Source: Pseudomonadota bacterium (GTDB taxonomy: Bacteria > Desulfobacterota > Desulfobacteria > Desulfobacterales > Desulfosarcinaceae). From it: a stretch of DNA of 64,000 nucleotides. The DNA lies in assembly GCA_023435265.1 (NCBI GenBank), contig JAEYRZ010000180.1, forward strand, positions 1 through 64,000, in the 5' to 3' direction. How positions within the stretch are numbered: the first letter of the stretch is position 1; every line of letters starts with the position of its first letter. The translations under genes and the position numbers were made by a program. This document shows, one piece after another, positions 18,387 to 27,730 of this stretch. The notes under the pieces are model-generated. The model did no database searches. It was not told the DNA's origin and saw only the letters and a program-made list of their open reading frames with translations.

Positions 18387-19097
18387 TCATTCGAAAAGGC
18401 GTCCCTGCGCGAAGCGGATGACCCGGTCGGCGATGCGCTCCACCTGGTCCGTGTAGTGCGACACCACCAGGATGGTCAGGCGCCCCTTGAGTTCTGCGAT
18501 CAGCGTTTCGATCGCCCGGCCGGAGGTTTCGTCGAGCGCCGAGGTCGGCTCGTCCAGCAGCAGCACTTCCGGTTCCAGCATCAGGGCGCGGGCGATGCAC
18601 AGGCGTTGCTGCTGGCCGACGGAAAGGGTCAGGGCATCCGCGCCGAGACGGTCTTTGACTTCAGTCCAGAGGTGGGCGCGGGACAGCACTTCTTCGGCCC
18701 TCGCGGCGATCACTTCCTGATTTCGCTCTCCGGCCAGCATGAGCGGAAAGGACAGATTGCGGTAAATGCTCATCGGCAGCGGATTGGGGGTTTGAAAGAC
18801 CATGCCCACCTTGCGCCGCAGCCAGGTCAGGGGAACATGGGGGGCGGTGATATTCTGCAATTGCCCTGCCAGACGGATGCGAATGTGTCCGGTCATGCGG
18901 GCGCCGGGTACTTCCTGCCAGAGCCGGTTGAGCGTCGTCAGAAACGTTGATTTGCCAGCACCCGAAGGTCCCACCAGGGCGGTGACGGCCGATTCGGCGA
19001 AATCGGCGCTGACATCGTGCAACACAGGCCGCTCGTCGTAGAAGAGCGACATGCCGGCGACATGGATCTTGATTGGATTGTCCTGGGAAGCAATCAT
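18387..19097 (-). CDS. pstB: Phosphate ABC transporter ATP-binding protein
   Basis: 236 aa, slightly short for PstB. Walker A is GPSGAGKST (near residue 42), Walker B is VLLLDEPTSALD (near 175), and the signature reads LSVGQQQR rather than LSGGQ. The family segment MVFQTPNPLPMSIYRN is present. It is the last gene of a pstSCAB operon and overlaps the pstA stop. With PstS, PstC and PstA it forms the high-affinity phosphate importer. A related anion ABC importer is the main alternative. No phoU follows. Confidence 0.88.
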   Translation of the reverse strand: MIASQDNPIKIHVAGMSLFYDERPVLHDVSADFAESAVTALVGPSGAGKSTFLTTLNRLWQEVPGARMTGHIRIRLAGQLQNITAPHVPLTWLRRKVGMVFQTPNPLPMSIYRNLSFPLMLAGERNQEVIAARAEEVLSRAHLWTEVKDRLGADALTLSVGQQQRLCIARALMLEPEVLLLDEPTSALDETSGRAIETLIAELKGRLTILVVSHYTDQVERIADRVIRFAQGRLFE

Positions 19098-19972
19098 GCA
19101 CGGTACAGTAAATTATGGCTCAAACGCCGTTTGATAAAAGAAGCCAGGGCGAACAGCCCCACGCACATCGACAGCAGAACCAGCGCCGCGCCGTATCCGG
19201 TGTCCAGCTCCGCGGGGCTCGTGTACTGCGCGGAGATGTAATAGATGTAGAACGGCAGCGCCTCGTAAGGCTCCAGCAGCGAACGGGGGATTCCCGCTGA
19301 AGCCACTACGCCGGTCAACAGGATCACGGCCGTATCTTCGGCGCAGCGTCCGACGGAAAGAATGACGCCGGTCAGGATTCCGTTGAGCGCGCGCGGCAGC
19401 AGCACCAGGCGGATATTTTGAAACCGGCTGGCGCCGAGTGCCAGCGCCGTCAGGCGGGTCTGGGCGGGCAATCCTTCCAGGGCGCCCTGGGTCGTACGGA
19501 TCACATAGGGCAGCACGAGCAGGGCCAGGGCCAGGCTGGAAACGAGCAGGCAGGGCCCGATATCACGCGACACGTACCGGTGCAGCAAAACCGCCACGGC
19601 AAATCCGAAGAGCCCGATGACGACCGAGGGTACCCCGGCCAGGATATCGAAGAAGAGGTCGAAGAGCTTCTTGAGCCATCCGCCGGCATATTCGGCCATG
19701 TATATTCCGGCGGCGATGCCGGGTGGAAGCGCTAAGGCCACTGAGCAGCAGACCAGGACGAGGGTCCCCGCAACGGCCGGAAAGAGTCCGTCGAAAACCG
19801 GCTGCCTCAGAAGCAGCGCATCGATCGCCGGCGTGCCGCCGAAGAAAAGCGTCCGGCCGAGCATGCCGGCCCCCCTTGCGGCGATATGGCCGAGGATCGC
19901 GGCCAGCCCTGAAACCAGCAGCAGGGCGCTGCCCCATGAAAAGAGGGTCACCAGGCGGTCCAGGGACTTCAT
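19094..19972 (-). CDS. pstA: Phosphate ABC transporter permease PstA
   Basis: 292 aa from ATG 19972; the frame is open further upstream but would overlap pstC extensively. It has about six membrane helices, the segment IYMAEYAGGWLKKLFDLFFDILAGVPSVVIGLFG split across residues 95-128, and a permease loop near LTALALGASRFQNIRLVLLP. This is the usual PstA arrangement. It overlaps pstC upstream and pstB downstream by 4 bases each. Confidence 0.9.
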   Translation of the reverse strand: MKSLDRLVTLFSWGSALLLVSGLAAILGHIAARGAGMLGRTLFFGGTPAIDALLLRQPVFDGLFPAVAGTLVLVCCSVALALPPGIAAGIYMAEYAGGWLKKLFDLFFDILAGVPSVVIGLFGFAVAVLLHRYVSRDIGPCLLVSSLALALLVLPYVIRTTQGALEGLPAQTRLTALALGASRFQNIRLVLLPRALNGILTGVILSVGRCAEDTAVILLTGVVASAGIPRSLLEPYEALPFYIYYISAQYTSPAELDTGYGAALVLLSMCVGLFALASFIKRRLSHNLLYRA

Positions 19973-20835
19973 TGCCGCACGCTTCCCTTCCGGTTGGATC
20001 CGATCAACCGCAGGGCGAAAACCAGGAACGCGCTGATGAGATACAACAGCACGCCGCAGGCGAAGATCGATTTGAATTCGATGCTCTCGACATCCGCGGC
20101 GATCACCAGGGCGATGTGCGCCGTGAGCGTGCGCACGGCGGCGAAAAGGGAGTCCGGCAGTTGGGCGGCGTTTCCGGCGATCATCAAGGCGATCATGGTG
20201 TCGCCCAGGGCCCGGCCGAAGGCCAGGATCAGCCCGCTGAGGATGCCCGTGCGGGCCTGCGGCAGCATGACGAACAAAAGCTTTTGAGCCGGGCTCGCGC
20301 CCAGGGCGTCGGCCGCCTGCAGGTAGCATTGCGGGACCTGGTCCAGCGCGTTTCCGAAGAACAGAATCATGGTCGGGGAGATCAGTAAAGCCAGCATCAG
20401 CGCGGCGCCGAGCAGGCTCAGCCCCGAGCCGCCTCCGGCCAGGCCGCGCACAGCCGGAACCAGCAGGAAAATACCCACAAAGCCGTAGATGACGGTGGGG
20501 ATTCCGGTCATCAGCTGCACCATGCGCCGGAAAAACCGCCGGATGCGCTGCGGTGCGATCGCGGCCGCAAAGGCGGCGCATCCCAGGCTGATGGGAAAGG
20601 CGAAAATCAGGCTCGCGAGGGCGATGCCCAGGGTGCCGGCCAGCATGGGCAGAATGCCATAGGCCTGCGCTCCCGGATTCCAGGCTCCGGCAAGCAGGCG
20701 CGGCAGGAAACCTCCGCCGAAAAGCGGCAGCCCCATGACGAGCATGAACCCGAAGATCAGCAGGCTGACGGCTCCGCCGGCCAGGGCGGCCGCCAGCAGC
20801 CCGCGTTCGAAGAGTCTTTCGGGCAGGGCACTCAT
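19969..20835 (-). CDS. pstC: Phosphate ABC transporter permease PstC
   Basis: 288 aa. There is an N-terminal helix (AAALAGGAVSLLIFGFMLVMG), then the PstC-type segment MVQLMTGIPTVIYGFVGIFL near residue 105 and the coupling loop AADALGASPAQKLLFVMLPQA near 190. It pairs with PstA to form the channel. Start and stop both overlap neighbours by 4 bases, as in a tightly coupled operon. Confidence 0.9.
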   Translation of the reverse strand: MSALPERLFERGLLAAALAGGAVSLLIFGFMLVMGLPLFGGGFLPRLLAGAWNPGAQAYGILPMLAGTLGIALASLIFAFPISLGCAAFAAAIAPQRIRRFFRRMVQLMTGIPTVIYGFVGIFLLVPAVRGLAGGGSGLSLLGAALMLALLISPTMILFFGNALDQVPQCYLQAADALGASPAQKLLFVMLPQARTGILSGLILAFGRALGDTMIALMIAGNAAQLPDSLFAAVRTLTAHIALVIAADVESIEFKSIFACGVLLYLISAFLVFALRLIGSNRKGSVRQ

Positions 20836-21668
20836 TTTTTTACGGGGATGAAGCCGCCCGCGGAGACAAGCGTCTGCCCTTCGGGAGTAAACAGAAAGTC
20901 GATGAATTTGCGGGTGAGCCCCGTGGGATCGCCTTTGGTGTTGCTGAAGAGTCCGCGCGCGATAGTATATCGTCCGTCTTTAACGGTTTCCACGGATGGC
21001 GTCACGCCCTCGACGGCCACCGCGGCAACGCCGGAGTCGATATGGCCGACCGAGACGTAGCCGATGGCGGCAGGATCCTGGGCCACCGCCGTCTTCATGG
21101 CGCCGTTGGAAACCACCACATTGGCGCCGGCGGCAATCGCGCCTTTGTTAAGGCCTTTCTCCCAGAACACTTCTCGGGTGCCGCTGGCCTCGTCTCGGGT
21201 ATACAGCGAAATCCGGGCATCTTCTCCGCCGACCGCCTTCCAGTTGTCGATCGTGCCGGCGAAGATGGCGCTCAACTGTTCGCCGTTCAGGGAACGAACA
21301 GGATTCTTGGGATTCACCACAACGGCCACGCCGTCGACGGCCCACTGGTGCAGCTTGAGGCCGTAGCGCGCGATCTCCGCTTCGGTCGGCCGGCGGCCCG
21401 AATTGCCGATCTCCACCAGTCCTTCACCCGCCTGCTTGATGCCCACGCCGGAGCCGCCGCCGGCGATGGTGATTTGAATCTCCTGACAGGCGCTCATGAT
21501 CTGCTGGGCGGCCGCCTTCATCACCGGGATGTGCGCGGTTCCGCCGGAAATCCGAATGGTCCCCTTTTCGCCTTTGAACGGTGCCAGCGCATCGCAAAAG
21601 GCCGGCCAGCACATGCCAAACAGCAGGAGACCGGCACCGAGCGTCCACAGAATCAGTTTTCGCTTCAT
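20832..21668 (-). CDS. pstS: Phosphate-binding periplasmic protein PstS
   Basis: 278 aa from ATG 21668, preceded by GAAGGAG; an upstream in-frame start at 21710 lacks a ribosome site. The signal peptide is MKRKLILWTLGAGLLLFGMC. Family landmarks include TIRISGGTAHIP, ITIAGGGSGVGIKQ near residue 70, SLNGEQLSAIFAGTIDNWK near 125-143 and TRDEASGTREVFWEKGL near 155. It is the first gene of the operon and delivers phosphate to PstCA. No Pho box was recognised in the 220 bases upstream. Confidence 0.9.
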   Translation of the reverse strand: MKRKLILWTLGAGLLLFGMCWPAFCDALAPFKGEKGTIRISGGTAHIPVMKAAAQQIMSACQEIQITIAGGGSGVGIKQAGEGLVEIGNSGRRPTEAEIARYGLKLHQWAVDGVAVVVNPKNPVRSLNGEQLSAIFAGTIDNWKAVGGEDARISLYTRDEASGTREVFWEKGLNKGAIAAGANVVVSNGAMKTAVAQDPAAIGYVSVGHIDSGVAAVAVEGVTPSVETVKDGRYTIARGLFSNTKGDPTGLTRKFIDFLFTPEGQTLVSAGGFIPVKK

Positions 21669-21888
21669 CTCTGCACTCCTTCTCAGCGGTTGTGGCTGCT
21701 TTTTAGCCAATCCGCCGAGGCGTGTCTAATCGAATAACCTGATGAAACAAGCGGAGTGCATTGAGTGAATCGATTCGAATTCCCGGCATCCGGACGATAC
21801 ACCGTCCAGAAAACCATTTCCGGTGAGAGCCCGGAGTTTTGACGTGCAAAACCATGCGTACCAGCTCACGAATGCCGTCGATACGCGT

Positions 21889-22827
21889 TCAATATGCTAC
21901 CTGGTCGAGACCTTTGAGCCCCAGGATCTGTCTCGCTTCGGCTGGTGTGGCGGTGTCTACCCCAAGTTCGGCCGCGATACGCCTGAGCTTGGACACCTGC
22001 TCGCCGCTGCTTTTGGCCAGAACGCCTTTTTCAAGGTATAAGTTATCTTCCAGGCCGACCCGCACATGTCCGCCCATGAGCAGGGCGTGGGTCGTCATGG
22101 CAAACTGGGCGCGCCCGGCGGCACACACCGACCACTCGAAATCGCCGATCTGCTTTCGGGCGGTCTGTACCAGATAGACCAGGTTTTCGATGGTCGCGGG
22201 TATGCCACCCAGAATTCCGAGAACAAACTGGAGGTAGACCGGTGTTTTAATTTTTCCGGCCTCGATGAGGTGTGCCAGATTGTTGATCATGCCCACATCG
22301 TAAATCTCGAATTCCGGTTTGGTTCCGTTCCGGTACATCAGATCGGCGAATTTATGCATGGTAGAAAAGGTGTTGGGAAAGATGAAGTCCTCGGTGCCTG
22401 CCAAGTAGGGTTCTTCCCAATCGTATTTCCACCTGCCGGCGAATTTCGGCACTGTGTGAAAAAGGGCGAAGTTGAGGGAGCCCGCATTGAGTGACGCCAT
22501 TTCCGGTTTCAGGGTCGAGACGACTCGGGCGCGGTTCTCTACGGTGTCGCCGAGCCTGCCACCGGTGGTCACGCAGATGACGATATCGCAGCGGCGCTTG
22601 ACTTCGGTGACGACTTCCTTGAAGACGCTCTGGTCCGCATTCGGTCGCCCCGTCTGCGGGTCGCGGGCATGCAGGTGGGCAACGGCCCCACCGGCATCGT
22701 AAACACTCATGATGTCGGCGATCATCTGCAGAGGGGTGATCGGCAGGTGGGGCGACATCGCCGGGGTGTGGATGGCTCCTGTAATTGCGGCAGTGATGAT
22801 GGTTTTGCGGGTGGTTGTACGATCCAT
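21889..22827 (-). CDS. Beta-keto acid cleavage enzyme (BKACE, DUF849)
   Basis: 312 aa from ATG 22827. The TIM-barrel BKACE family is recognised by TAAITGAIHTPAMSPHLPIT near the N-terminus, DAGGAVAHLHARDPQTGRP (residues about 44-62, with the metal-binding HLH), and CVTTGG near 85. Family members condense a beta-keto acid with acetyl-CoA, releasing acetoacetate and a new acyl-CoA. Known substrates include 3-keto-5-aminohexanoate and dehydrocarnitine. Here it is the last gene of an operon with a dehydrogenase that could make the keto acid and a Liv-type importer, so a catabolic role is likely. The substrate is not determined. Confidence 0.88.
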   Translation of the reverse strand: MDRTTTRKTIITAAITGAIHTPAMSPHLPITPLQMIADIMSVYDAGGAVAHLHARDPQTGRPNADQSVFKEVVTEVKRRCDIVICVTTGGRLGDTVENRARVVSTLKPEMASLNAGSLNFALFHTVPKFAGRWKYDWEEPYLAGTEDFIFPNTFSTMHKFADLMYRNGTKPEFEIYDVGMINNLAHLIEAGKIKTPVYLQFVLGILGGIPATIENLVYLVQTARKQIGDFEWSVCAAGRAQFAMTTHALLMGGHVRVGLEDNLYLEKGVLAKSSGEQVSKLRRIAAELGVDTATPAEARQILGLKGLDQVAY

Positions 22828-22908
22828 AGTATCGCGGCTCTCCAATTGCTTTGCTTGCGGTTTTCTGCCTTGACGCACGCTTCAACGGTTCTGGTTCTGG
22901 TTGAGCGA

Positions 22909-23871
22909 TCATTTTTGCATGTCGTGTCTGCCTTTGAACGTTTGCGAAAAATCCGCAATCATCGCATCCAGATCGAAAGTGGGCGCCCATCCCCATTCCC
23001 TCCGGGCATTTGCGTCATCCAGATCGATTTTCGAAAGATCGCCAAGCAAGGCGCTGATGCGGGTATCGACTTCAAAATCAAGGTCCGCATCCGGCAGGTG
23101 CTTTCGAATCCGATCGCATAAATCCTGCGCCGTGTAATAAGGACGGCGGCCGTTTATATTGTAAACACGGGTTCGGATATTCTCGGGCGCTGCAAGATTC
23201 AGCATCCAGAGCGCACGAACCACGTCCTTGTAATATATCGTGGGGCATCGAGTGGAAGGATCGACCGGAATTCGGTATGGATTGCCCTTGAGTGGTTCTT
23301 CAATGGCCCAGCAGTTGTAAATCGACATATGCGCCACCCGGCATCCCGGCGCTACCACTGACGGGATGCGCAATCCTCTGAAATCGATGCCATATCGACG
23401 GTTGTAGTAAAACCCCAACTGCTCGCTGAACGATTTGCAGATGCCGTAGATGCCGGTAGGGCGTTGGAGGCAGCGGTCGTCCACCGGCGCATTGAGGAGG
23501 TCCAGGCCGTATACGGCGATGCTGCTGCTATACATGACCCGTTTCACTTTTTCAGTCCGGACGGCTTCTAAAACATTGATCGTGCCGAGGGCGTTCAAAT
23601 GAATGGCATGTTCGGGATTTTCTTCCGAAGGCACGGAAAGTATGGCCCCCAGGTGAAATACGGTATCGATGCCGTGGTTCCGGATGGTTTCGACAAGGCA
23701 TTTCCGTTCGGTAAAGCTTCCACAGACAAAATCGAAGGCACCCTCCAAACCCTGCAAGCGCAATTCTGGTGAAGCGATGTCCAGCAACACGGGGCGCTGG
23801 CCCTGGGATATGAGCCAGCGAGCCAGCTCGGAACCTAAAAGCCCGCTGCCTCCTGTAATCAGAATTGTCAT
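22909..23871 (-). CDS. NAD-dependent epimerase/dehydratase (extended SDR)
   Basis: 320 aa from ATG 23871 behind AAGGAG. The Rossmann motif is ILITGGSGLLGSELARWL at residues 3-20. The active-site set is SSSIAVYG (Ser near 117) and YGICK (Tyr and Lys near 143-147). This is an extended short-chain dehydrogenase/reductase. Family members act on nucleotide sugars, but also on amino or hydroxy acids such as threonine. Position within a catabolic operon makes a small-molecule dehydrogenase more likely than a sugar epimerase; this is inference. Confidence 0.82.
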   Translation of the reverse strand: MTILITGGSGLLGSELARWLISQGQRPVLLDIASPELRLQGLEGAFDFVCGSFTERKCLVETIRNHGIDTVFHLGAILSVPSEENPEHAIHLNALGTINVLEAVRTEKVKRVMYSSSIAVYGLDLLNAPVDDRCLQRPTGIYGICKSFSEQLGFYYNRRYGIDFRGLRIPSVVAPGCRVAHMSIYNCWAIEEPLKGNPYRIPVDPSTRCPTIYYKDVVRALWMLNLAAPENIRTRVYNINGRRPYYTAQDLCDRIRKHLPDADLDFEVDTRISALLGDLSKIDLDDANARREWGWAPTFDLDAMIADFSQTFKGRHDMQK

Positions 23872-23886
23872 AGTCTCCTTCTTCCG

Positions 23887-23924
23887 GGTCTAGCAGGGCG
23901 AAGCCGGTCTTCCCCTGCTAGACC
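23887..23924 (-). other. Intercistronic hairpin after the binding-protein gene
   Basis: GGTCTAGCAGGG (23887-23898) and CCCTGCTAGACC (23913-23924) form a perfect 12-bp stem with a 14-base loop. It lies between the Liv binding-protein stop and the ribosome site of the epimerase gene. There is no T run after it on the minus strand. A role in mRNA stabilisation or differential expression is likelier than termination. Confidence 0.6.
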
Positions 23925-23957
23925 GTCTGGCATGATGTCGCTATCCTTAACTTCCGA

Positions 23958-25178
23958 TTATTTCGCAAACCCCGGACAACCCGTCTTGTCACACGGCACG
24001 TCGACTTCTGCAGCCGGTACCATGGTTGCCGGACCGACGAAAGCATGTTTGAAGAATGGGTTCTTGGACACCATCTCCGCCGTCCATATCGGCTGCGAAA
24101 CCTGGTGATCGCACGCCCGCATGGTCCAGGTGCCGGCGGGACCCTCATACGTCAGACCTTCCCAGGCCTTCCGGACGGCATCGACGTCGCTGGAACCGGC
24201 CTTCTTCACCGCTTCCGCCCACATGAAGGTGGCCATGGCGGCCTTGCCCCGCAGCCAGGTCGGGTAGTGCCCCTTGGCCTTCTTGTAGCCTTCGACAAAT
24301 TCCTGGTTGGCCGCGCCGGGGATGCTCACCATGTATACTTCGGCAGCCAGGCTGCCCAGAACGACTGAATCGTCATTGCCCAACTCGGTCATGGCATTCT
24401 CGTCGTTCAGAAAATAGCAGGCGAACTTGGTTTTAAGTCCAAGCGGTTTGGCTTGTTTTAACAGCAGGGTCAGGTCGCTGCCCCAGTTGGAAGTAAAGAC
24501 CACGTCGGCGCCGGAATTGATGATCTGGCTGATATAAGGCGCGAAATCCTTGCTCCCCAGGGGATGCATGATCTGGGTGACGATTTGTGCGTCGGGGTTG
24601 AATTCCTTGAGCTTTTTGATGAACGCGTCCGTGGCCTCCTTACCAAAGGAGTAATCCTGGGCGATGCAGGCGACCTTTTTGAACCCTTTTTCGGCCACCC
24701 ATTTGGCGATTGCGGCTGAATGGGTGTCCGTGCTGGAGCACACCCTGAAAAAATTCGGGCTGCATTTTTCACCGGTCAGACTGGCGGCCTCCATACCATA
24801 GGTGTAAAAGAGGAGTGAATGCTTCTGGGACAATGCTTCCAAGGCGCCCGCCACCGAGCTTCCAGTCCCGCCGCAGAAGTGTTTCACGTTTTCCGTCAAA
24901 ATCAATTTGGTGGCTTTGGCAGTGGCGACTGCGGGTTTGAGTTCGCTGTCCACGGCAATGACTTCCAATTTTTGGCCGTTGATTCCGCCTTTGGCGTTTA
25001 TCACCTCGGCAGCGTACTGGACCCCTTCCAGGTACCGGTCGCCGATATCTTTGAAAGTCCCCGACAAGGGCTCCATGACCGCCAGTTTAATGCTCTCCTC
25101 GGCCTGCACGCCTGCCGCCAGCGAAGCGACGACCAATGCCATGAATATCAAACACATTATCAAGCGCTTCTTGTTCAT
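23958..25178 (-). CDS. Liv-type ABC transporter substrate-binding protein
   Basis: 406 aa from ATG 25178 with AAGGAG upstream. The signal peptide is MNKKRLIMCLIFMALVVASL through AGVQA. The mature part is a type I periplasmic binding protein (Peripla_BP_6): VMEPLSGTFKDIGDRYLEGV, INAKGGINGQKLEVI and the FAC...DENAM region. It binds the ligand in the periplasm for the LivHMGF complex encoded upstream. In this family ligands are branched-chain amino acids, amides, urea or aromatic acids; the dehydrogenase and BKACE genes suggest a hydroxy or keto acid. Confidence 0.9.
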   Translation of the reverse strand: MNKKRLIMCLIFMALVVASLAAGVQAEESIKLAVMEPLSGTFKDIGDRYLEGVQYAAEVINAKGGINGQKLEVIAVDSELKPAVATAKATKLILTENVKHFCGGTGSSVAGALEALSQKHSLLFYTYGMEAASLTGEKCSPNFFRVCSSTDTHSAAIAKWVAEKGFKKVACIAQDYSFGKEATDAFIKKLKEFNPDAQIVTQIMHPLGSKDFAPYISQIINSGADVVFTSNWGSDLTLLLKQAKPLGLKTKFACYFLNDENAMTELGNDDSVVLGSLAAEVYMVSIPGAANQEFVEGYKKAKGHYPTWLRGKAAMATFMWAEAVKKAGSSDVDAVRKAWEGLTYEGPAGTWTMRACDHQVSQPIWTAEMVSKNPFFKHAFVGPATMVPAAEVDVPCDKTGCPGFAK

Positions 25179-25277
25179 TGTTCTTTTCTCCTTTGTGGAT
25201 GGGTTCCCTGCTTGGTGCTTCCTGCCAATTGAACATCTCTTGGTGAAATCCCGAACAATTCGGGCGGGTGTCCGAAG

Positions 25278-25988
25278 TTATACTTCGAGGTATTTGCGAC
25301 GCACCGCCTCTGCGGCGACCAATTCCCGGCCGTCGCCCCTGAAAACGATGCGCCCCTTGGACATGATGAAAAACGCCCGAGCCAGCTTCAGGGCGGCCTT
25401 GTAATTCTGCTCCACGAGGAGAATGGCAATTCCTGTGGCGCTGATGGTGGCCAGCATCTCCAAGACCGCCTCCGCCACCAGCGGGGCCAGCCCCTCGGTG
25501 GGTTCATCCACCAGAATCAGGTCCGGATTGCCCAAGAGAGTCCTGGCGATGGTCAGCATCTGCTGCTCGCCGCCGGAAAGGTATCCACCCTTGAGGTTGC
25601 GACGCTCTTCCAGGCGGGGGAAGGATTTGAAGATGCGGTCGACGGTCCAGATTGGGCCTCCGCGGTCGTGCGAAGGTTTCTTCATGCCGATCAACAGATT
25701 CTCATGGACCGTCAGGCTTTTGAAAACGCGCCGTTCTTCGGGCACATAGCCGAGGCCGAGGCGGGCGATTTGATAGGGCTGATACCCCTGGATTTCTTCA
25801 CTCTTAAAGTGGATGCTTCCCTGGGAGGGTTTGATCAACCCCATGATGGATTTCAGGGTCGTCGACTTGCCCACGCCGTTGCGGCCCAGGAGGCACGCCA
25901 TTTCGCCGGGGGCCAGGGCCAGGTCCACCCCTTGGAGAATATGGCTTTTGTTGTAATAGCTATGCATGTTGCTGATGTTCAGTATCAT
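25278..25988 (-). CDS. livF: Branched-chain-type ABC transporter ATP-binding protein LivF
   Basis: 236 aa, standard LivF length. Walker A is GRNGVGKST (near residue 34), the signature is LSGGEQQMLTIARTL (near 135), and Walker B is LILVDEPTEGLAP (near 157). Its start overlaps the livG stop (ATGA). It supplies ATP-driven transport with LivG. Between its stop and the binding-protein start are 99 bases with a small CCCGAA/TTCGGG hairpin at 25250-25264. Confidence 0.93.
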   Translation of the reverse strand: MILNISNMHSYYNKSHILQGVDLALAPGEMACLLGRNGVGKSTTLKSIMGLIKPSQGSIHFKSEEIQGYQPYQIARLGLGYVPEERRVFKSLTVHENLLIGMKKPSHDRGGPIWTVDRIFKSFPRLEERRNLKGGYLSGGEQQMLTIARTLLGNPDLILVDEPTEGLAPLVAEAVLEMLATISATGIAILLVEQNYKAALKLARAFFIMSKGRIVFRGDGRELVAAEAVRRKYLEV

Positions 25989-26731
25989 TCTGTCGCCTCT
26001 CCCAGGTAGGCGTCCTTCACCCGTTGGTCGTTGCGGATCATTTCGGGCGTATCACAGGCCAGGATCGTCCCGTAATGCAAAACCGCGATGCGATCGGCCA
26101 GGGAGAAAATGACGTTCATGTCGTGTTCGATGATCACGCAGGCGATCTGTTCGGTGACCCGCTGAATCATCGCGATGGCATCGTTGGTTTCCTGGCGGCT
26201 CATGCCGGCCGTGGGCTCATCCAGCAGAATCAGCCGGGGGGTCATGGAGAGGGTGACCCCCAGTTCCAGCGCCCGCTGCTGACCGTAGGCCAGATCCTGG
26301 GCCGGAATGTCGCGGTAGTCCAGCAAGCCGACCCGGTCGAGAATCGCTTCGCTGCGCTGAATCAATTCGCGGCTCTTGTGCGGGCATTTCAGAAGATGAT
26401 GACGCAGTCCGGCATGGGAGCGCACACCGGCCAGCACATTGTCGATGGCCGATAGTCGGTGAAAGATGTTGGTGATCTGAAAACTGCGCGCCATGCCCAA
26501 TCGGGAGCGGCGGCAGGCCGAATCGCGTGAAACGTCCCGGCCGTCGAAGACCACGTTGCCGGAGGTTGCTGGAAACCTGCCGCTGATGATGTTGAACAGG
26601 GTGGTCTTGCCGGCGCCATTGGGGCCGATGATGGCGAACTTCTCCGTCGGGCCCACCTCGAAGGTCACGCCGGTCAGAACCTTAAGGCCGTCAAAATGCT
26701 TTTTGACATCGTTTGCCTGTAAAATGACCAT
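25985..26731 (-). CDS. livG: Branched-chain-type ABC transporter ATP-binding protein LivG
   Basis: 248 aa. Walker A is GPNGAGKTTLFN, the LivG-type segment GMARSFQITNIFHRLSAIDN follows, the usual LSGGQ signature is replaced by LAYGQQRALELGV, and Walker B is LILLDEPTAGMS. The YGQQR form is common in LivG proteins. It works with LivF on the LivHM channel. Confidence 0.93.
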   Translation of the reverse strand: MVILQANDVKKHFDGLKVLTGVTFEVGPTEKFAIIGPNGAGKTTLFNIISGRFPATSGNVVFDGRDVSRDSACRRSRLGMARSFQITNIFHRLSAIDNVLAGVRSHAGLRHHLLKCPHKSRELIQRSEAILDRVGLLDYRDIPAQDLAYGQQRALELGVTLSMTPRLILLDEPTAGMSRQETNDAIAMIQRVTEQIACVIIEHDMNVIFSLADRIAVLHYGTILACDTPEMIRNDQRVKDAYLGEATE

Positions 26732-26734
26732 GAT

Positions 26735-27730
26735 CTAACTTTCTTTTTGCGGCAGTGCGGCAGGAGAAATGCGGCCGGCGACCCAGGTCCAGCCGGATTG
26801 GATCATGCCTGCCAGGCCGCTTGGCGTCCAAAGCACCATGGCGATAAACAGCACGCCCATGATCAATGGCCAGCTATCGGTCAGGTCGCTGATGAAATTC
26901 TGGAAATAGGTGAAGAAAATGGCGCCGAGCACCGGACCGAAAAATTGGCCGATCCCGCCGATAAACGTCATCAGCAGGACCTTGGTGGTCATGGCGATGC
27001 TGATCGCATCGAGAGAAACGAAAGCGTGCAGGACCGCATAGAAGGCCCCGGCCAGCCCCGCCAGGGAACCGCTCAAAACGAACAGAATCAGGCGCGAGAC
27101 ATGGGTGTTGTACCCCAGAAAACTCATTCGTTCTTCGTTTTCGCGGATCAACAGCACCGACTGACCCATGGCCGTTCGCGTAAAGTACCAGCAGAAGGCG
27201 ATGGCCGACCCCACGATCACCAGGGTGACGAAGTACATCGTCGGCCCGTCGCTCATATTCAGGCTGGCCCACCCGAGATCGATGTTCGGCACATTGACGA
27301 TGGCGCCGTCGTCGCCCCCGGTGACGGAAGTCCATTTGATGCCGATAGAGTAAAACAGGGCGTTGAAGGCCAGCGTCAACAGCGCAAACGGAGTGCCCTT
27401 GACCCGGAGCAGCAGGATGCCCAGGCCCAGGCCTACAATGGCCGTAAGCACCGTGGCCATCAGGACGGCGAGGAGCAGTGGCAGTCCGGCGATGTGCTCC
27501 AGTGCCACCGCCACAGCGAAAGCGCCGACGCCGAAGAACATGGCGTGTCCGAAAGAGAGCAGGCCGGCATACCCGAGCAGCATATTGTAGCTCACTGCGA
27601 AGAGGGATAAAATGAGGGCCTCGGTCAACAGGCGCAGACTGTACCCGCCGAGCACCCAGGGCATGGCGATGAACACCCCCATAGCGAAGATCAGGAACAA
27701 CCGACAGCGTGCGATTTGCCTGGCGACCAT
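26735..27730 (-). CDS. livM: Branched-chain-type ABC transporter permease LivM
   Basis: 331 aa with about eight to ten membrane helices. LivM signatures include VSYNMLLGYAGLLSFGHAMF near residue 45 and RENEERMSFLGYNTHVSRLI near 195. It also has TFIGGIGQFFGPVLGAIFFT near 255. Its start codon overlaps the livH stop by one base. It forms the membrane channel with LivH. Confidence 0.93.
   Translation of the reverse strand: MVARQIARCRLFLIFAMGVFIAMPWVLGGYSLRLLTEALILSLFAVSYNMLLGYAGLLSFGHAMFFGVGAFAVAVALEHIAGLPLLLAVLMATVLTAIVGLGLGILLLRVKGTPFALLTLAFNALFYSIGIKWTSVTGGDDGAIVNVPNIDLGWASLNMSDGPTMYFVTLVIVGSAIAFCWYFTRTAMGQSVLLIRENEERMSFLGYNTHVSRLILFVLSGSLAGLAGAFYAVLHAFVSLDAISIAMTTKVLLMTFIGGIGQFFGPVLGAIFFTYFQNFISDLTDSWPLIMGVLFIAMVLWTPSGLAGMIQSGWTWVAGRISPAALPQKES

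Noticed and set aside
21770..21800. GATTCGAATTCC resembling a tRNA T-arm
   Set aside because: No acceptor, D or anticodon stems can be built around it.
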